Below, in pieces: positions 24,641-37,973 of a stretch of DNA of 64,000 nt; positions within the stretch are counted from its first letter, which is position 1; each line of letters opens with the position of its first letter. Where the stretch lies: positions 60,053,746 through 60,117,745 of the forward strand of contig CM037783.1 of NCBI GenBank assembly GCA_021229015.1, read 5' to 3'. The stretch comes from Solen grandis (Eukaryota > Mollusca > Bivalvia > Adapedonta > Solenidae). A program made the position numbers and the translations under genes. Under the pieces are notes generated by a model. That model did not search any database and was not told where the DNA came from. It was given only the letters and a program-made list of their open reading frames with translations.

Positions 24641-25417
24641 GTTAAATGTTAAACTAAAAGAAAATTTGAACTGTCTTATTTTTTCTTTGTGAGCAACAGT
24701 GTATCATGCCCGTCAATTTGTGTTGCTAGTTTTGAAATACAGAATAACAAGGATTAATTTTAAGTTTATCATTTAATAAATAAATATTTTTTTCTCTCTC
24801 TCTGTCAGAAACAATTTCCAAACAATTACAGGTATCTAAGAGTTAAAAAATATGTAAATTAACAAACTACATGTTACATTGTAGACTTCTTTTTTTCAAA
24901 ATACATATTCCACTTTACCATTTTTAAGCTGTAATTAACATTATGTTTATATTATTGATCTTTACAAATTGTCAGTGATATCTCTTAGAATCCCTGTAAT
25001 AATGTCCAATTTAAACTGGCCAATATAGAAAAGAACAAATAATGAATGACAGATATGGACATCAAGTTACCCTTATTACTTTGAAAAATGTACTTATTGA
25101 CATAATATAACATTGTGATAGCTTAGGTCTGACTTTGCAGGCATTTAACAAGTGACGATTAAAACACATGACAGACTGACATTCTGGTTTAAAGCAATAC
25201 AGAGTTAGCATGTTATCAGACAAACATTCATTTCATATCTTGGACATTTGGAACTCTACTCTAGTCTGATTCCAATTTGTTCGGAAATTTGCATACATAC
25301 ATTTGCTTTTCATTTGGAAAAGACACAAGGATACAGGAAGATATTATGTGATGTGCTTGAACAACTCTTAATCTGCCCGTGGAAGTAACTGCCAATATAT
25401 TTGAATTTGCTTGATTT

Positions 25418-27706
25418 TTACATTCGAAACATTCCCCAAAATTGCAAGAACATTTCTGTTGTTATCTGGTCATATGTGCATATGAAAAAACGTATTTTTC
25501 CAAACTGTTTGCTCAAATGTATTTTATCAAAGTACTCAACAACTGAATTATCTCTCTTTATCATACGAGAATAGGCGGTTCCATATATCAGACTGTCATT
25601 TATCTCTAAGCGACTGAATGATACAAATCTTTTCTGAATATGATCTGGCCAAAATAACACTGAAGGGCTTCACTCTCACTCTTCTCAAGGACTCTTTCTG
25701 ATATGCCACCAAGAACATGAAATTCATTATCAACTTTTAAAGTTCCCCTTCAATAAAGTTGGCATTTCGATGGAATTATATAGTTTTTCAAATTCTGATC
25801 CCCTTTCTAGACATTTGGTTTTCAATTCAGGTAATTTCTGTATAAAAGAAACACCTGTTACAATCTGGTTATCAAAGTTTTGGGTTCCTCTAATCATTTT
25901 TAAAAGAACTCCATTTTTATCTTCAAAGCTAAAACAGCTACTAGTATACAATGGTCCTAGCTTTCTTACACAGTCTGGCAAATGTAAAAGTTGGTGTACA
26001 TTCAGTCTCATGAAACAATGATCATAATAATGAGCAAACTGTTTGCAGAAATCAAAAAGCATTTCTTCTGCTCTTTTTATATCTGATTCATATGAACCAG
26101 ATTTCAAAAGAATGTGCATAGAATCAACTAACAGTAAATAGTGGGCAAATCTTGCATCATCTTGAATTCCATGAAGAACCGGTGCACTGTAAAACAACAG
26201 AAATGACCTAAATTCAGATGCTTTCCCAGTGCTGGAGGTCCAAAATGGACCTTGGAAGTCTTGTTATGTCCAAAGTTGGCCTAATACTAGTCAGTCTCTC
26301 ATTTATCTTATCTAATTTTTTATACAAGCTGAAAGGTTTATCCTTGTATTTCTGTGTACACCACAATTCCAGAAGTAATTTTTCTACACCCAACAACACA
26401 CCATGCATATAGTCAATTGCTATACCAAATACTATATTGAAACATGGGAAAAAACTCATTAGTGATTGACCTTTAATTCCTTTCACAGATTTTCCTGTGT
26501 TCATTGCTGCATCAGAATTATGCATTACATTTTCTAGAGTCCTTTCTGGTCCCTTGGGATCAGCAACAACATAATGGAAAAACACGTGCATGACCTCTTC
26601 CAACATCAGCAGATTTCCCTTCTTGTTCACATTTCCAACAAGCAAAGGCTCCATTGTATTGAATGTGGTTAAGAAGCAAACTCCTAGCTGGCAAATCTGC
26701 AGTCCCACACAATAATATTCCTTTGCAAGTAAAATCCCCTATGCTTGGTGAAAAACAGGTAAACCCATCATAGATTTCATTGAAGGTTTTCAGAAATGGT
26801 TGCAAAAAAGTCTTCATTGATGGTTTCTTTGTTCCAAACCAAAGACTTGCAAGAATCATGTTTTCTTTCTTCATCCTCAGCTTGTATGGAAGCTCATTAA
26901 TGACCAAAAATAATGGCCAAACAGAAACTTTGCTACTTTTGAATACTGCAGCACCATCTGTATTGAATGTAAAAGACAAGTTTGTTGGTTTGCTTAATAA
27001 TCATCAATTATGAAAATGAGCTTTGTAAAGTTCTCCATCATATATATCCTCATAACTACCAACAGGTACTTGTCGCTTGAATCGGTGTTGTAGATTTCCA
27101 TAGAAATCCTCTTGTCTAAACAATGTTTGGAGTTGATTTTTCAATGGCATCTCAATGAAGTAACTTCCTTTTTTTTTCTCGAACAACTTACCACAAGAAT
27201 CATTTGGACAAGTCTTACTGCTGTATCTTTTAATTTCAAAGTGGCAGTAGGAACAATAGTAATGGAAAACTAGAGGATTTTTTAACTTTTTGAAAAATGT
27301 TTTAAACTCATGTAATGTGCTGCACAATATATGTCCATTTGGAAGTACAAAGGATAATATATTCAAAAGCTGCTGTGTAGCATCCCCAATAAGGTTGTAC
27401 TTTGTAGTAAAGAGAGCCAGCAGCAACATAAAAGAGCCAATTGTAACTGAGCTGCCTGGGAACAATGGCTGATTGTCATTGTCTTCTGATGTACCATTGT
27501 CATCCTGTATAGTAGGCGAGGGAGACGTCAGCTCAGCGTAATCATCATCTGACTCTATCATATCCATTTCTGGATTAGAAGACAAATAACTTAAATATTC
27601 ATCATCAGAATCCAGTTCTTCGCGCCTGTCTGCAGTGCCTTGGGCAGAACTTGTTTGATATGATTTGCCACAGTCTTCACCATCTCGCACAAATGACAGC
27701 GATTCC
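25418..27706 (-). pseudogene. Decayed EnSpm/CACTA-type (Tnp2-like) transposase
   Basis: Reading leftwards from a good acceptor (CTTTTCAG before GAA TCG at ~27706), about 750 codons of one protein can be followed across frames. It has an acidic N-terminal part, a C2C2 zinc-ribbon-like block (CSYC ... CPNDSC, ~27230-27180), then FNTDGAAVFKSS and ENMILASLWFG, then GTADLPARS. Further on are DYMHGVLLGV (a DxxH motif), WKASEFRSFLLFY with the likely catalytic Glu, and a C-terminal region with HLPDCVRKLGPLY, FSFEDKNG and RGTQNF. These are hallmarks of EnSpm/CACTA transposases (DDE-type, cut-and-paste, nuclear). Breaks: two consecutive TGA codons near 27000 and frameshifts near 26578, 26225, 25735 and 25625. 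The 5' exon(s) were not identified. The family assignment rests on motif recognition, without alignment. Confidence 0.75.
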
Positions 27707-29435
27707 TGAAAAGTTTTTTTTTAAAGATTCTACTGCTTATTGGTATAAGAATATATTCAAAACAGCTTCCTAAAAGAAAAAAAAAAAGTTTTTTCTCCAA
27801 CTTCTCTGTATTTTTTTAAATGTCATAGGACAGTACATTAACACAATATTTTTTTCAAATAGCATTAGTTTCTTCTACTGCTTATTGGTATAAGAATATA
27901 TTCAATAATTGTGGACTTTGCTTAATTTTTACTCATACAGAACACTAAGACAATATCTATGTGACCAGCATTAAACCAAATCAGCCAGCAAGTAACTTGC
28001 AGGGTGATAAGGATTTAAGTTGTTTGCTGCTCCTCAGTGATTTTGAAATGGGGGTTTTACCTGAAAAAAGCTAGCTTTCGGTAGATCAGGTTTTAAACTG
28101 TTAAATTAAGTATGTCAAAAGGTATCTTAAGAGGAAAAGGATTAATATCAAAAAACATTTTATTTTGCAAACTGGCCTGAGATATAAGAGTAGATCCAGA
28201 AAGAAGGTGTTTAAATGTTTTATGATTAAAAAAAAAAAGAAAAGAAAATGTTTGAAAAAGAATTTTGTACCAAAATGTTCATATCGGTATTTTTAAACCT
28301 CTAATTAAATTTCTAAACACCAGTGGCAACAAAACATCTATATCAGCATATTGTGTTACACATGATTGATTTGGGGGAAAATTACAATTTTTTCCAATTA
28401 TAAGAAACATGGCTTACTCCAAAATATGCCTGTTAGACATATATCATGTCTTAAAATGTTTTTTTTTATTTAAAATAATTTAAAGTTAAAATTATATCAG
28501 GCCAATACACATTTTTAAAAAGTTTGTAGAGGTTCTGATCAAAACACTTTGAATTGAGTCTGGACACCTATTATCTCCCAAATTTTCAACAGTTCAAGGG
28601 CCATAATCCAGAGTGACTGAGGCAATGGGTCTGACCGAGATATTATGCCAATACACATTGTCATCAAGTTTGAAGAGGATTGGATCAACAATTTTTGAGT
28701 CAGTCTGGACACTGAAATTGATACTACCCACCAGCCCACCATGGGTGAAAATGTAATGTGTCTGTACAAAATTTGTATGGGCATATACAAATTATACTTA
28801 AATTCTTAACTTCACATCAAAGGATTCAATGTACTCTTAACATAATATGTGAATGACCATTATCAATCTTTAGACATACAATGTGCAAAGAACAGATTAC
28901 TCAAATCAGTAGTTGCCAACTACCAAATTATTGTCGTTTTAAATGTTATCTAAATCAAAAAAAAAAAAAAGGTATTTAATTGTTAATCATTTCTTGAACT
29001 TATGATTCAATCAGTTTCATTAGTAGTTTCATTATAAAAAATGATAATTGTTGAGGGTTTCCCTGCAAAATCATGTCACACAAAAGTAGAATTATGTATG
29101 ATATCAAGATCTCGAGAATTCCGATATGTCGAGAACTCAATACTTGCATATGATGTATATATAAAACTGATTGGGGCGGGAATAAATAATTCAGTTAATG
29201 TACGTAGATATCAAGTTCGAATAATTTCCTCGTCATCAAATAATCGACGAAATTTCCCGAAAGAAATTTGAACAAAAGTTGAAAAATGTCGATTACTTAA
29301 TTATCTAATGGCGGCACATATTTATACAACGAAAAACAACACGAATTTACCAGAGGAAAATACTGTACCATTTGTTTTGATGTTGTGAAGTCCTTCGTTT
29401 GACAGCGCCTTGCCACTTCCTCCGAGTCACAAAAT
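27707..29435. other. AT-rich region upstream of the transposase
   Basis: Probably intron or 5' sequence of the minus-strand transposase gene. A 35-bp duplication (TTCTACTGCTTATTGGTATA ...) occurs at 27727 and 27873. A minus-strand segment at about 29430-29365 ending before GTAAAT could be an upstream exon, but this is weak. Confidence 0.3.
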
Positions 29436-29820
29436 TTCCACGGAAATTTGTTGATAACATTATTTGCCGTCAAATTTTGCCATGGATTTCCACCATGGTC
29501 ATTAGGCATTTTCCACGGATTTCCATGGAAATCCATGGAAACTTGGATGGAAATTGATGGAAATCCACGGAATATCAAAATCTTCCACGGAAATTTGTTG
29601 ATAACATTATTTGCCGTCAAATTTTGCCATGGATTTCCACGGACACAGTAAAACCATCAATAGATTTCCACGGAATCTTCAAATTATGCCACGGAAAGTT
29701 GGACTTAGTCAAATTTTGGGACGGAAAATAGCATGGAAAATAACTTAGATAATTTTTGGGATGGAAAATAACTTAGATGTTTTTAATCAATGGAAAATTT
29801 GAACTTAGATTTTTTTTCTA
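29436..29820. repeat. Cluster of TTTCCACGGAAA-type repeats
   Basis: A ~58-bp block occurs twice (29436-29493 and 29583-29640). Between and after the copies are many TTTCCACGGA, TTTCCATGG and GATGGAAA words, including the perfect palindrome GGATTTCCATGGAAATCC near 29518-29535. The glycine/phenylalanine/tryptophan-rich frames over it are repeat artefacts. Confidence 0.75.
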
Positions 29821-29939
29821 TATTTCTGGACTATAAAGAAAACAATATAATCATGAAATCACTATATGACTGAAATACTGTCGCAGCGACGGTAAATTCA
29901 AATCCCAAGCGAAATTATGACCATTGTATTTCATTCATT

Positions 29940-30195
29940 TTGATGATCATCCATGTTGCCCATCAAATACATGAAATCAAACATGGTCGGCCATGGTATA
30001 ACCATGGTCAACCATGGTAGAAATAAGCTTTGATAGATTGAACATGGTCTGCCATGTTATGACCATGGTCGATCATGGATATAACAAACATGGTACCAGG
30101 AAAAATTAAAGGGTTTAAAAAAGACACCATGGTCAACCATGGCTGACCATGTCAACCATGGCTGACCATGGTCAACCATGGTTGATCAGCATGGT
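29940..30195. repeat. Cluster of ACCATGGTCA repeats
   Basis: At least twelve overlapping CATGGTC / GACCATG / CAACCATGG words, many of them palindromic around CCATGG, arranged irregularly. No coding logic is visible. It may be a protein-binding array or an unstable simple repeat. Confidence 0.7.
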
Positions 30196-30847
30196 AGGTC
30201 ATAATAAAACATTACCAACACTGTGATAAAGACATGTTTTACAAGTGTACAAGATATTCAAAGATTTACATTAAAACAACCCTTTTGATTTTGTGACCTT
30301 TTTATTAACTAACCAGAACAATTTGAACAAATTTTGTAGAGGTCAAAATAGGATTAAATCGAAAGCTTAAAAGCTTATTGGATATTAGATTGAAACAAAA
30401 ACGATTAAATCTAACTACATATAACTGCACGTATTACTATGACCTTTTAACTGATGTTTTAACAGAAATCTTAGGTGATTCACTTTTCTTTTCTTTTCTT
30501 TTTTTGAAAACTGTTACGCATCGAAAAAAAAGGTTACGAATGGTTTTTCGTTCGAATTAACCGCGCCCCGAATAAAAGTTCGGAAGTTGTTGCAAGGTTG
30601 TAGGACAATCCTACGAGGAAAAGTAGTGCCGAAAAATTGACGCTAATTTCTACGTAGATCAATGATTTTACTTATATTTAATATTTTATTTTGGACAACC
30701 CACTCTTTAAACCTTATTTCGAAACCCAGTTTTTGTTTCGTAACTGATCTTAACTTTCCCTCTTTTAAATTTGAAAACCGAAAATAACGCAACGGTGCAT
30801 CAATCCGCCATTTTTGAAAAGAACGACAAACAACAAACAGTGTAAAC

Positions 30848-30909
30848 AATAGGTGATAACGTTATTGATTCGCAATATTTTCGCAGATGACATCCATTTT
30901 ATGACGAAG
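30848..30909 (+). other. Candidate non-coding first exon
   Basis: The sequence ends in a strong splice donor (GACGAAG then GTAAGA at 30910). It lies in the CpG-richer interval (30540-30910) between the divergent transposase and BEN genes, where a promoter would be expected. Not proven. Confidence 0.2.
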
Positions 30910-31547
30910 GTAAGAATATTCAATATAGTTATGAGTATTATAATTATGTTTGTAATGAAATTACTTTCCATTTACCGATAAAAAAATAAGTGACTTTGTT
31001 TCGTCTGCAAATGGCGATGAGATTATTTTCTGCCCGTCGATGTATAACACAATCCATACAATGTTTAGTTGAATCGCATTTCTTTATTTGCTTTCCAGAA
31101 TATATATATATATTTGTGTTCAACATTTGTAAATTAACTTTCAGGAAATTTAAAAAAAAAAAAAATCGATCGCAGGTCATATCGTCCACGGTTAGCATCG
31201 TACTTAATTTTTAAAAAAGGAAGGCCTTGGTGAAAAATCATTGTATATACAATAAATCTGTTAACAAACGTGCGATCCGCAATAAAACTCATTTTGGTTT
31301 ACACTTAATCATCGCTTGGTTATCTTACATGTAGATCTATAAAAATTTAAGGAAAAAAACATTATTTACTCCTTTAGATGTATAAGAATTTCTGTTGGAA
31401 TATTTGTTCATGACCAACTGCTGGCAGTGACTTGTAATTTTTTAACATTGAATGCTGAATAAAATTTCAGCTATATTATGTCCATTGTCATTGCGTAATA
31501 AAATGAAATCTGATTGATTTAACACAACTTTTTTGTTTTTATTTTAG

Positions 31548-31641
31548 CAACATGTCCCAGCCATGTTTTCAACAAGGATGATGCCTCCTCTTGTCCACTT
31601 TGTAAACAACACAGACTTTGGATCATAGTGATTAACAAAAG
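31548..31641 (+). other. Candidate exon with CxxC motif
   Basis: Bounded by an acceptor (TTTTTATTTTAG) and a donor (GTAAAT). One frame is open across all 94 bases and contains CPSHVFN and SSCPLCKQ. It could be an upstream exon of the BEN gene or an RT-like fragment. Its phase does not join directly to the exon at 37578. Confidence 0.2.
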
Positions 31642-31804
31642 GTAAATAGACTCTTATTCTAGAAATGAATACATTTTTTGAGAAAAAGAAAAGTTTCTAT
31701 GATCCTTGAAAACTGAAGTGTCACATATCAAAGAACAACTTGAGACATCCACAATGCTACTGCCTTTACCTTTTTCATGGTAGTTTATTAGACAGGCAGT
31801 TTAC

Positions 31805-32055
31805 CTTACATAACACTGTCCCCAGTGGTAAGAATGTCTGCCTCTGGAACTGGAAGCCATGGTTCCTGTCCCTAGCAGCAACGTATGAAAAGTTGTAAAA
31901 GGAAAATGGCACTGTATCTCCCTTGTTTGGTGCTCAGCATATTAGAATAGGTCCCAGTCGTGGTGTTGGGATAATGCAACTTGGGAGTGGTGTCATGCAA
32001 CTATCTATGGCGTGATGCTGCAGTGCAACAGCACTATATCTCTCAAACTTAGTTT
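31805..32055 (+). mobile_element. tRNA-derived SINE
   Basis: The head reads CCCAGTGGTAAGAATGTCTG CCTCTGGAACTGGAAGCCAT, followed by a degraded B box (GGTTCCTGTCCC). The body has GTGCTCAGCATATTAGAATA and GGTGTTGGGATAATGCAACT and ends near AGCACTATA. Its tail resembles the fragment at 38065-38180. Confidence 0.55.
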
Positions 32056-32959
32056 TCAAATAATAGCTGTCATATTACTTCTATTGCAACTGAGTTTGAT
32101 TGTGGCTGAACTCAATTTCTCCTAGTTAACTGACATTGTAAGATGGAAAAATATTTTGGAATTTATAATGATGAGAAAAATTTGTTTTACACATTTGCAT
32201 GCACAGTCAGAACTTCATCTTATTATTAATAGTGGTATGAATGGGAATAAGGATCAATGATCAAATCTGAGTAAACACTAAATGTTTAAATACAAAGGCA
32301 GGCTATAGGCTTTGCGCTTCTTAGTTATTTTACTTTAAAATCATTTTACTTTTCTTTTTTAAGTTTCAGACATGTGGGAGGAAGAAAGCTGAAGTCCTTG
32401 CAGAAGATGAGCAGAATTTCAATGTAAATTTATGTGTAACATCAGCATATGTTCAGGAATGTCAACAAGGACTTGGACATTCCTCTTTCAAAGTGGAAAC
32501 TGATCTCTGACCCATGGCGCATTGGATCACAGGACCACTGATCTAAGTGAATTCAAGGAAAATCGCTTTGGAACTTGGACTTCAGTGAATTCAAGGCATC
32601 CAACAGGTGGCATAATAAGTTTTAAAAATGTTATAAGTGTTTTTAATACAATAGGTGGAGAAAGAGGAGGTTGTTCAGGACTTGGAAAATAGGCTATAGT
32701 GCATTATGAAAAAACAAAAAACATAAATAAAGGATGAAACCGGATACTGCTCTTAAGCATGGGGAATCAATATCCATGTTGGTCACTGTAATTTGTTTGG
32801 AAAAAAAAAGATTGTTTAGACTGTTGATACGGATGTGATGACATGAATAAAAATTATTTTTGTATCCAGCCATGTTGCCAATTTAAATCCCCTGGTCCAC
32901 CATACTCACTGCATGAGTATTATTTGGCACCATTGAATTTTTATTTAAGTTGTATCTTA

Positions 32960-33095
32960 TTTCGGCTAATTTCAATGGAGTTTCAATGGTGTTTCAATTG
33001 AATTTCAATGGTGTTTTGATGGAGTTTCAATGGTTGTGCTACATTTGGTTCTGCTAAGAGAAATGGTAATTCAATGGTGTTTCAAGCCATTTCAT
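32960..33095. repeat. TTTCAATGGAG/TTTCAATGGTG short repeats
   Basis: Seven or so copies of an 11-18 bp unit (GTTTCAATGG), irregularly spaced. This is the third short-motif cluster within the divergent interval. Confidence 0.6.
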
Positions 33096-34689
33096 TTCGA
33101 TAAGGGAAGGGAGAATTTGATGACAATAGATCTTTTTACACTTTTTTTTATAGCCTTTGTATTTTTTACCGATGTCTCATATTTACAAGGAACATACCAT
33201 AGGTGATCCTTTAAGTTTGGATGGAGTTTAGGGTCTCTGGGTTCATGGTAAAGTCTTGCATTTATATATTTTTGATAAAGTTGAATATTTTTCAACTTCA
33301 TTACAAGTCATAGCAATGACTTGCCAACTTATATTTTTCACAACTACAAAATGCCAGACTCTGTCAAGTTATATAACTATGTTTACAATTTCTTTTGGCA
33401 ATTTTTCTGTCCATAACTGAGTGAATGCGTAAACATTTTTTGAAATATTGTTACTGACAAGATTTTGAGCCGGGAGCATTTGTGTTTACCAAACACGTTC
33501 TTGTTTCAGAATGCTAAATGCCAAAAAATTTGTGTTTGATTGGCAAACAGCTTAGAACTTGACGCTGAGTTCAGAAAATACATTGATTGAAAATGGATTA
33601 GATTTACCCTTATCGATTTAGTATATCACACTATTGCAAATGAATGGTTAAACATTAAACACAAGTTTTTTATGCTGTAATGGATAGCAAAAGTAAATCA
33701 TGAATAAGTGTGCTATTTTGGGACAGCCCTGGTACATGTATGTATATTTTTAATATTTCTGTGTAAAGCACTTTTTTAAAATCCACTGTATGCAATAATG
33801 ATATATCATGTTTAATTATCATTATGTTATCTGAATGAACCGAAGTAGTTTATAGTTTGAAACCAAAGAATGTGTATTTTTAAAAACACATCCAAATTTA
33901 TGCTGTATTTATGAAATTTTAGAAAGTGGTTCTAAATATTAAAAATTCTTCATAGAAATAATTAATAAATAATATCATGGTTTTAGTTTGCATGTGGCAT
34001 TTCTACAGATATTAACTATAATGTGTCAAAATTTGACATTTTTCCAATTATCATTGAGCTTTAAAAAACAAGGTCAAGGACACAGAGAGCATCTCATTTT
34101 GTGATCCTTTGGTATTTATAGATCTAGTACATCTTTTTAAAAATTATTTTCACTATTATTGATAAAATAACTGTAAATAAGAAAACAATACCAGTTACAA
34201 TATGATGGTTACTGATAATGACAAGAAATTTCTATGGAACAGTTTTTTTTGTAATTGAAGATTTAGTGTGAAAAGTTGTTGAACTTGTGGGACTATTTTT
34301 CACACTAGCCCACCACTATGAAATGTAGTTTTTGATATTAGATACCACCACAGACACTGTATAGCATTTATATCAATGAAAATAAATATCATATTAAATT
34401 TTATAGGTGAAAAGATAATGCACTCAGTTATGTTTTGTCTTTTTAACCAACATTTACATATCAGTATGTACATATCAGTATGTACTGTATTTGATGCTGA
34501 ATCAGTTCCAGAAATGACATCTACACCTACTATGAAATTGAGCTATATCTCAAAAACGAGTTCGGTGACCCCTTTTTTTCTTTGCATTTTTGAATTTCTC
34601 AAACTTATTTCTACAAAATATAAAAAAAAATGAAAAAAGTCTATGGGAGGGAAGAAAATCTAGATATCGTCTTTAAAAAAGAACTATAA
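33096..34689. other. AT-rich interval, nothing recognised
   Basis: No supported exon or repeat. Probably part of a long 5' intron of the BEN gene or of transposon interior. Confidence 0.3.
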
Positions 34690-37045
34690 TTTGGTTAACC
34701 CGCCCTTTTTTATTTCCCCCCCAATTCCCCCAAACCCCCATTATCATATTAAAATTTTGGGTTTTTTTAAAAAAAATTTTCATTGGGCAACCTTCCCAAT
34801 TTTTTTTTTTTTTAAAAACTTTTTTTTTTTTTTCGATTAAAACCCCCCGGAAAAGGGAAATAAATTTTTTCGGTTTTTTTCTCGGGTAAACAAAAAAACC
34901 CTAACAAATTTTTAAAAGGTTTGGTTTAAAAATTTTGGCCCAACTTGAATGTAGTTCCCCAACGGTTTTTTCCCCGCTTTTTAAAAATTTTTTAACCCTT
35001 TTTTTTTTTTCCAGATTTGTGGGAAAAGATTTAACCCTTCTTTACAAAATGCCCTAAAAAAACCAAAAAAAAAAAATCCCCCCCAAAAAAATATTTTGCC
35101 CGCTTAAAAAAAAGAGCAAAAAAAAGGAAAAAGTTTTTTCAAAAATTTTATTGGTTTTTCCAAAAAAAATTTTGTTTTTGCCCAATTGGGGACGTTGCAT
35201 TTTTTTCCCCTTAGGTTTCCCTGGGAAAAGGTTTTTTCAGTTTTTTAGTTACCCCAAAAAAAAAAATTTATGCCAAATTTTTTCAGTAAAAAATTTAAAA
35301 AGTTAAGTTTTACTTTTTTAAATATCAAAATTAAAAAATTTTACCCCGTTTTAAAAATTGCCCGAAAAAAAATTTTTTTTCTTTAAAAAAGAGGAAAATT
35401 TTAAAATTTTTAAATATAAGGATTTAAAACAGAAATTTTTTGGGGTTTTTCCAAACCAAAATGAAAAGGGGAAAAAATAAAGGGGTTTTTTGTTTTCCGA
35501 GAAGCCCCCCTTTAATTTCCCAAAAAGGGAAAACCCATGGCCCGTGGTTTAAAAGCCCAAAGAACCCCCCCTGCCCCCGGGGGATGCCCAAAGAAAAAAA
35601 AATTTTATAGGGTTTCCCTTTTTCCCCCCCTTTATTTTTCCCCAAAATTTCCCGGGTTTAAAAAAATAATTTTTAAAAGACAAAAATTGTTATAGAAGTT
35701 GCCATTTAAAAAACAAAAATCTTTTGATTTTTTTTAAGCCCCCCGAAAATTTTTTTTTTTTTTCAGCCCTTTTTTTTTTTTTTTTTTTTCCATGGAAATC
35801 TAAATTTTTCCCCTGGAAATTTCCATCTACATTGCATTTTGGCCCCCGGAAAAATTTCCCCCGGAAATTGTTCCCCCCAGGGAAAATTTTCCCCCTTTCC
35901 CAATTTCTCCGTGGGGGATTTCACGGAAAAAAAATGGGGAATTTCCCAAAGGCAAAAAAAATTGGGAAAAATTTTTTCCCCGGAAAAAAAGCAGGGTTTT
36001 CCCCCTGGAAAAAAACCGGGAATTTCCCCGGGGAAAATTGGAAAATTTTTTCCCCAAAAGGAAAAAACTGGCCCAAATTTTTTCCCTGGGAAAACCCGTG
36101 GGCCCTTTTCCCCGGAAAAAAAACAGAAAATTGGGGGCAAAAATTAAATTTTTTTTCCCTGGTATTTTCCCCTTTTTTTCCTTTCCAAAATTTTTTTTTT
36201 AAATTTTTAATTGGAAAAAAGGTTTTTATAAATCCCCCAAAAAAACCCCCCCTGGGAAAAATTTTTTTTCCAAAGGATTTCCCCCCTGGAACCAAAACCC
36301 TGGGGGAAAAACCATGGAATAAACCCAATTAAAACGGGGGGGTCCCCCCCCCCGTTTAGAAAATTTTTTTTTTTTCGTTTGCCCCCTTCCCTTTAAACCC
36401 GAACATTGTTTTTACAGTCCCCCCTTTGGAAATTTTAAAAACAAAGCAACACTTTTTTTTTTTACCTTTTTTTTTGAAAAAATTAAAAACCCCCCCTCCT
36501 GTGTTTGGGGATTTTGGGGAGGGAATTCCAAACGTCCAAAATAAAGGAAAAACAAATTTCCCACCCTAATAAGGGGTTTAAAGGAAAAATTCCCCCCCCC
36601 CCTAAATATACTTTCCCCCCCCCTGTTAAAAATTAAAAAATAACCGAGGGCCCCCCTTTCCCAATTTTATAATGGCGATGATTGGTTTTTTTTTCCGTCC
36701 CCCATGGAAAATGCTCCCCCGCAAGGGAAATTCCCCCGCAACCCCTTTGTTTCCCAAAAAGGGTTTCCCCAAAATTTTAAAATTTTAAAGGAAAAAAAAA
36801 AAAATTCTTTTTTATTTCACATCCCAAAAAACATCATGTTTTTCGTGCCATCTTTCTGCCCCCGAAATAAGCCCCCTTTGGTTTTTTCCCCCCGGGGAAA
36901 AAAAAAACAAAAAAAACTTTGGGGAATTTAAAAAAGGGGTTCCCCCGGAAAAAAGGCAAAGGGGTAAAACTTACTTTTGGGGGGAAATTTTGGTTTTTTT
37001 TGGAAAAGGAACGATCGTAAAAAATTGGGGGTTAAAAATTTTTTT
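34690..37045. other. Homopolymer-corrupted sequence, probably unpolished
   Basis: Between sharp borders the sequence turns into runs of 3-10 identical bases (CCCCCC, TTTTTTTT, GGGGG, AAAAAA) with little else. It looks like long-read consensus that was not corrected. At 35780-36140 one can still see a repeated GGAAATTTCC/CCCGGAAAAT theme, suggesting that the true sequence is a TTTCCACGGAA-type array like that at 29.4 kb. The open frames here, rich in Phe, Pro, Gly and Lys, should not be annotated. An upstream exon of the BEN gene may be lost in it. Confidence 0.7.
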
Positions 37046-37577
37046 TTTTTTAAGTTGGGTTGAACCTTTACAGAACTTAACATTTAAAATTACTGTACTG
37101 TTTACTTGGGCCGTAGGCCGATTATAGTATGTGTGCAAGCAACGTCCTCCATTTTGATGTTAATTAATATCGATGTTACGAAGGCGTTATGTAATGCGTG
37201 GAAGGTATATTAAGTACACATCAAACAAGGGTTACTCAGATTTTCATACAGAATCCCTGTCTGCATGGCTGTCTACATTCCCCATTCTTTGCTGATAAGG
37301 TCTATATTAAGAAAACAATTTGTAACTTTAATCCGATTTGACTTAAAGGCGCATATTACTCATGGGTCACTATTCTGATACTTTAAAAGTGTGTTGGTCA
37401 GAGTTAATTTGAGTTCTTTTTTTTTCTTGGGATGAGCAGATGACCCTGTCATTGCCTCAAAGGTCAAGGTCACATATAAAATTTCAGTAACTTCATATTT
37501 ATGGAAAATAATAAAAACTTCATGTCATCTTATTAGAATTGTTAAAAATGTTTCATTCCATTCACTTTTTTTTTCAG

Positions 37578-37973
37578 ATGAAGAAGAAAAATTAAATAAG
37601 TATGCCAATAAGGCTAATACAAAAATTTTGAAAAAGAGCCATTCAAAGGACCACAGTGAGATCCTTGCGCTCTTGTATGACTTCAGCATAGAAGAGCGCA
37701 ATGAAGGGGCATCAAAAGAAAAGGACATGCAGCCTGAAACCTCAAAGGCAGAATATGTTCAGTCTCCTTTGCTGAACCAATTCAGTGTCGCAGGAGAGGT
37801 GGAAACGCAGCCAAGCTCCAAAGAAAAAGGTAGCAAACATCGAGGTGGAGCTTTGATGCCTTGTGGTGATGAACAAAGCAACGCAAGAATAAGACAAAGG
37901 CTGCCATTTGACCAAGTTAATACACCATTAACATCAACTTGGTCTTTATGCACCGGCAGTAGTAGACCTCCAG
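37578..37973 (+). CDS. BEN gene exon (charged N-terminal part)
   Basis: Acceptor TTTTTTTTCAG at 37577, donor GTAAGT at 37974. Enters after one base of a codon and leaves after one base. Encodes a charged stretch (DEEEKLNKYANKANTK ...) with KKSHSKDHSE. No start codon in a suitable place, so at least one exon lies upstream. Confidence 0.65.

Noticed and set aside
35424..36931. Long overlapping frames (up to ~200 codons) on both strands
   Set aside because: They lie in homopolymer-corrupted sequence and are made of Phe, Pro, Gly and Lys runs. Overlap in several frames at once shows they reflect composition only.
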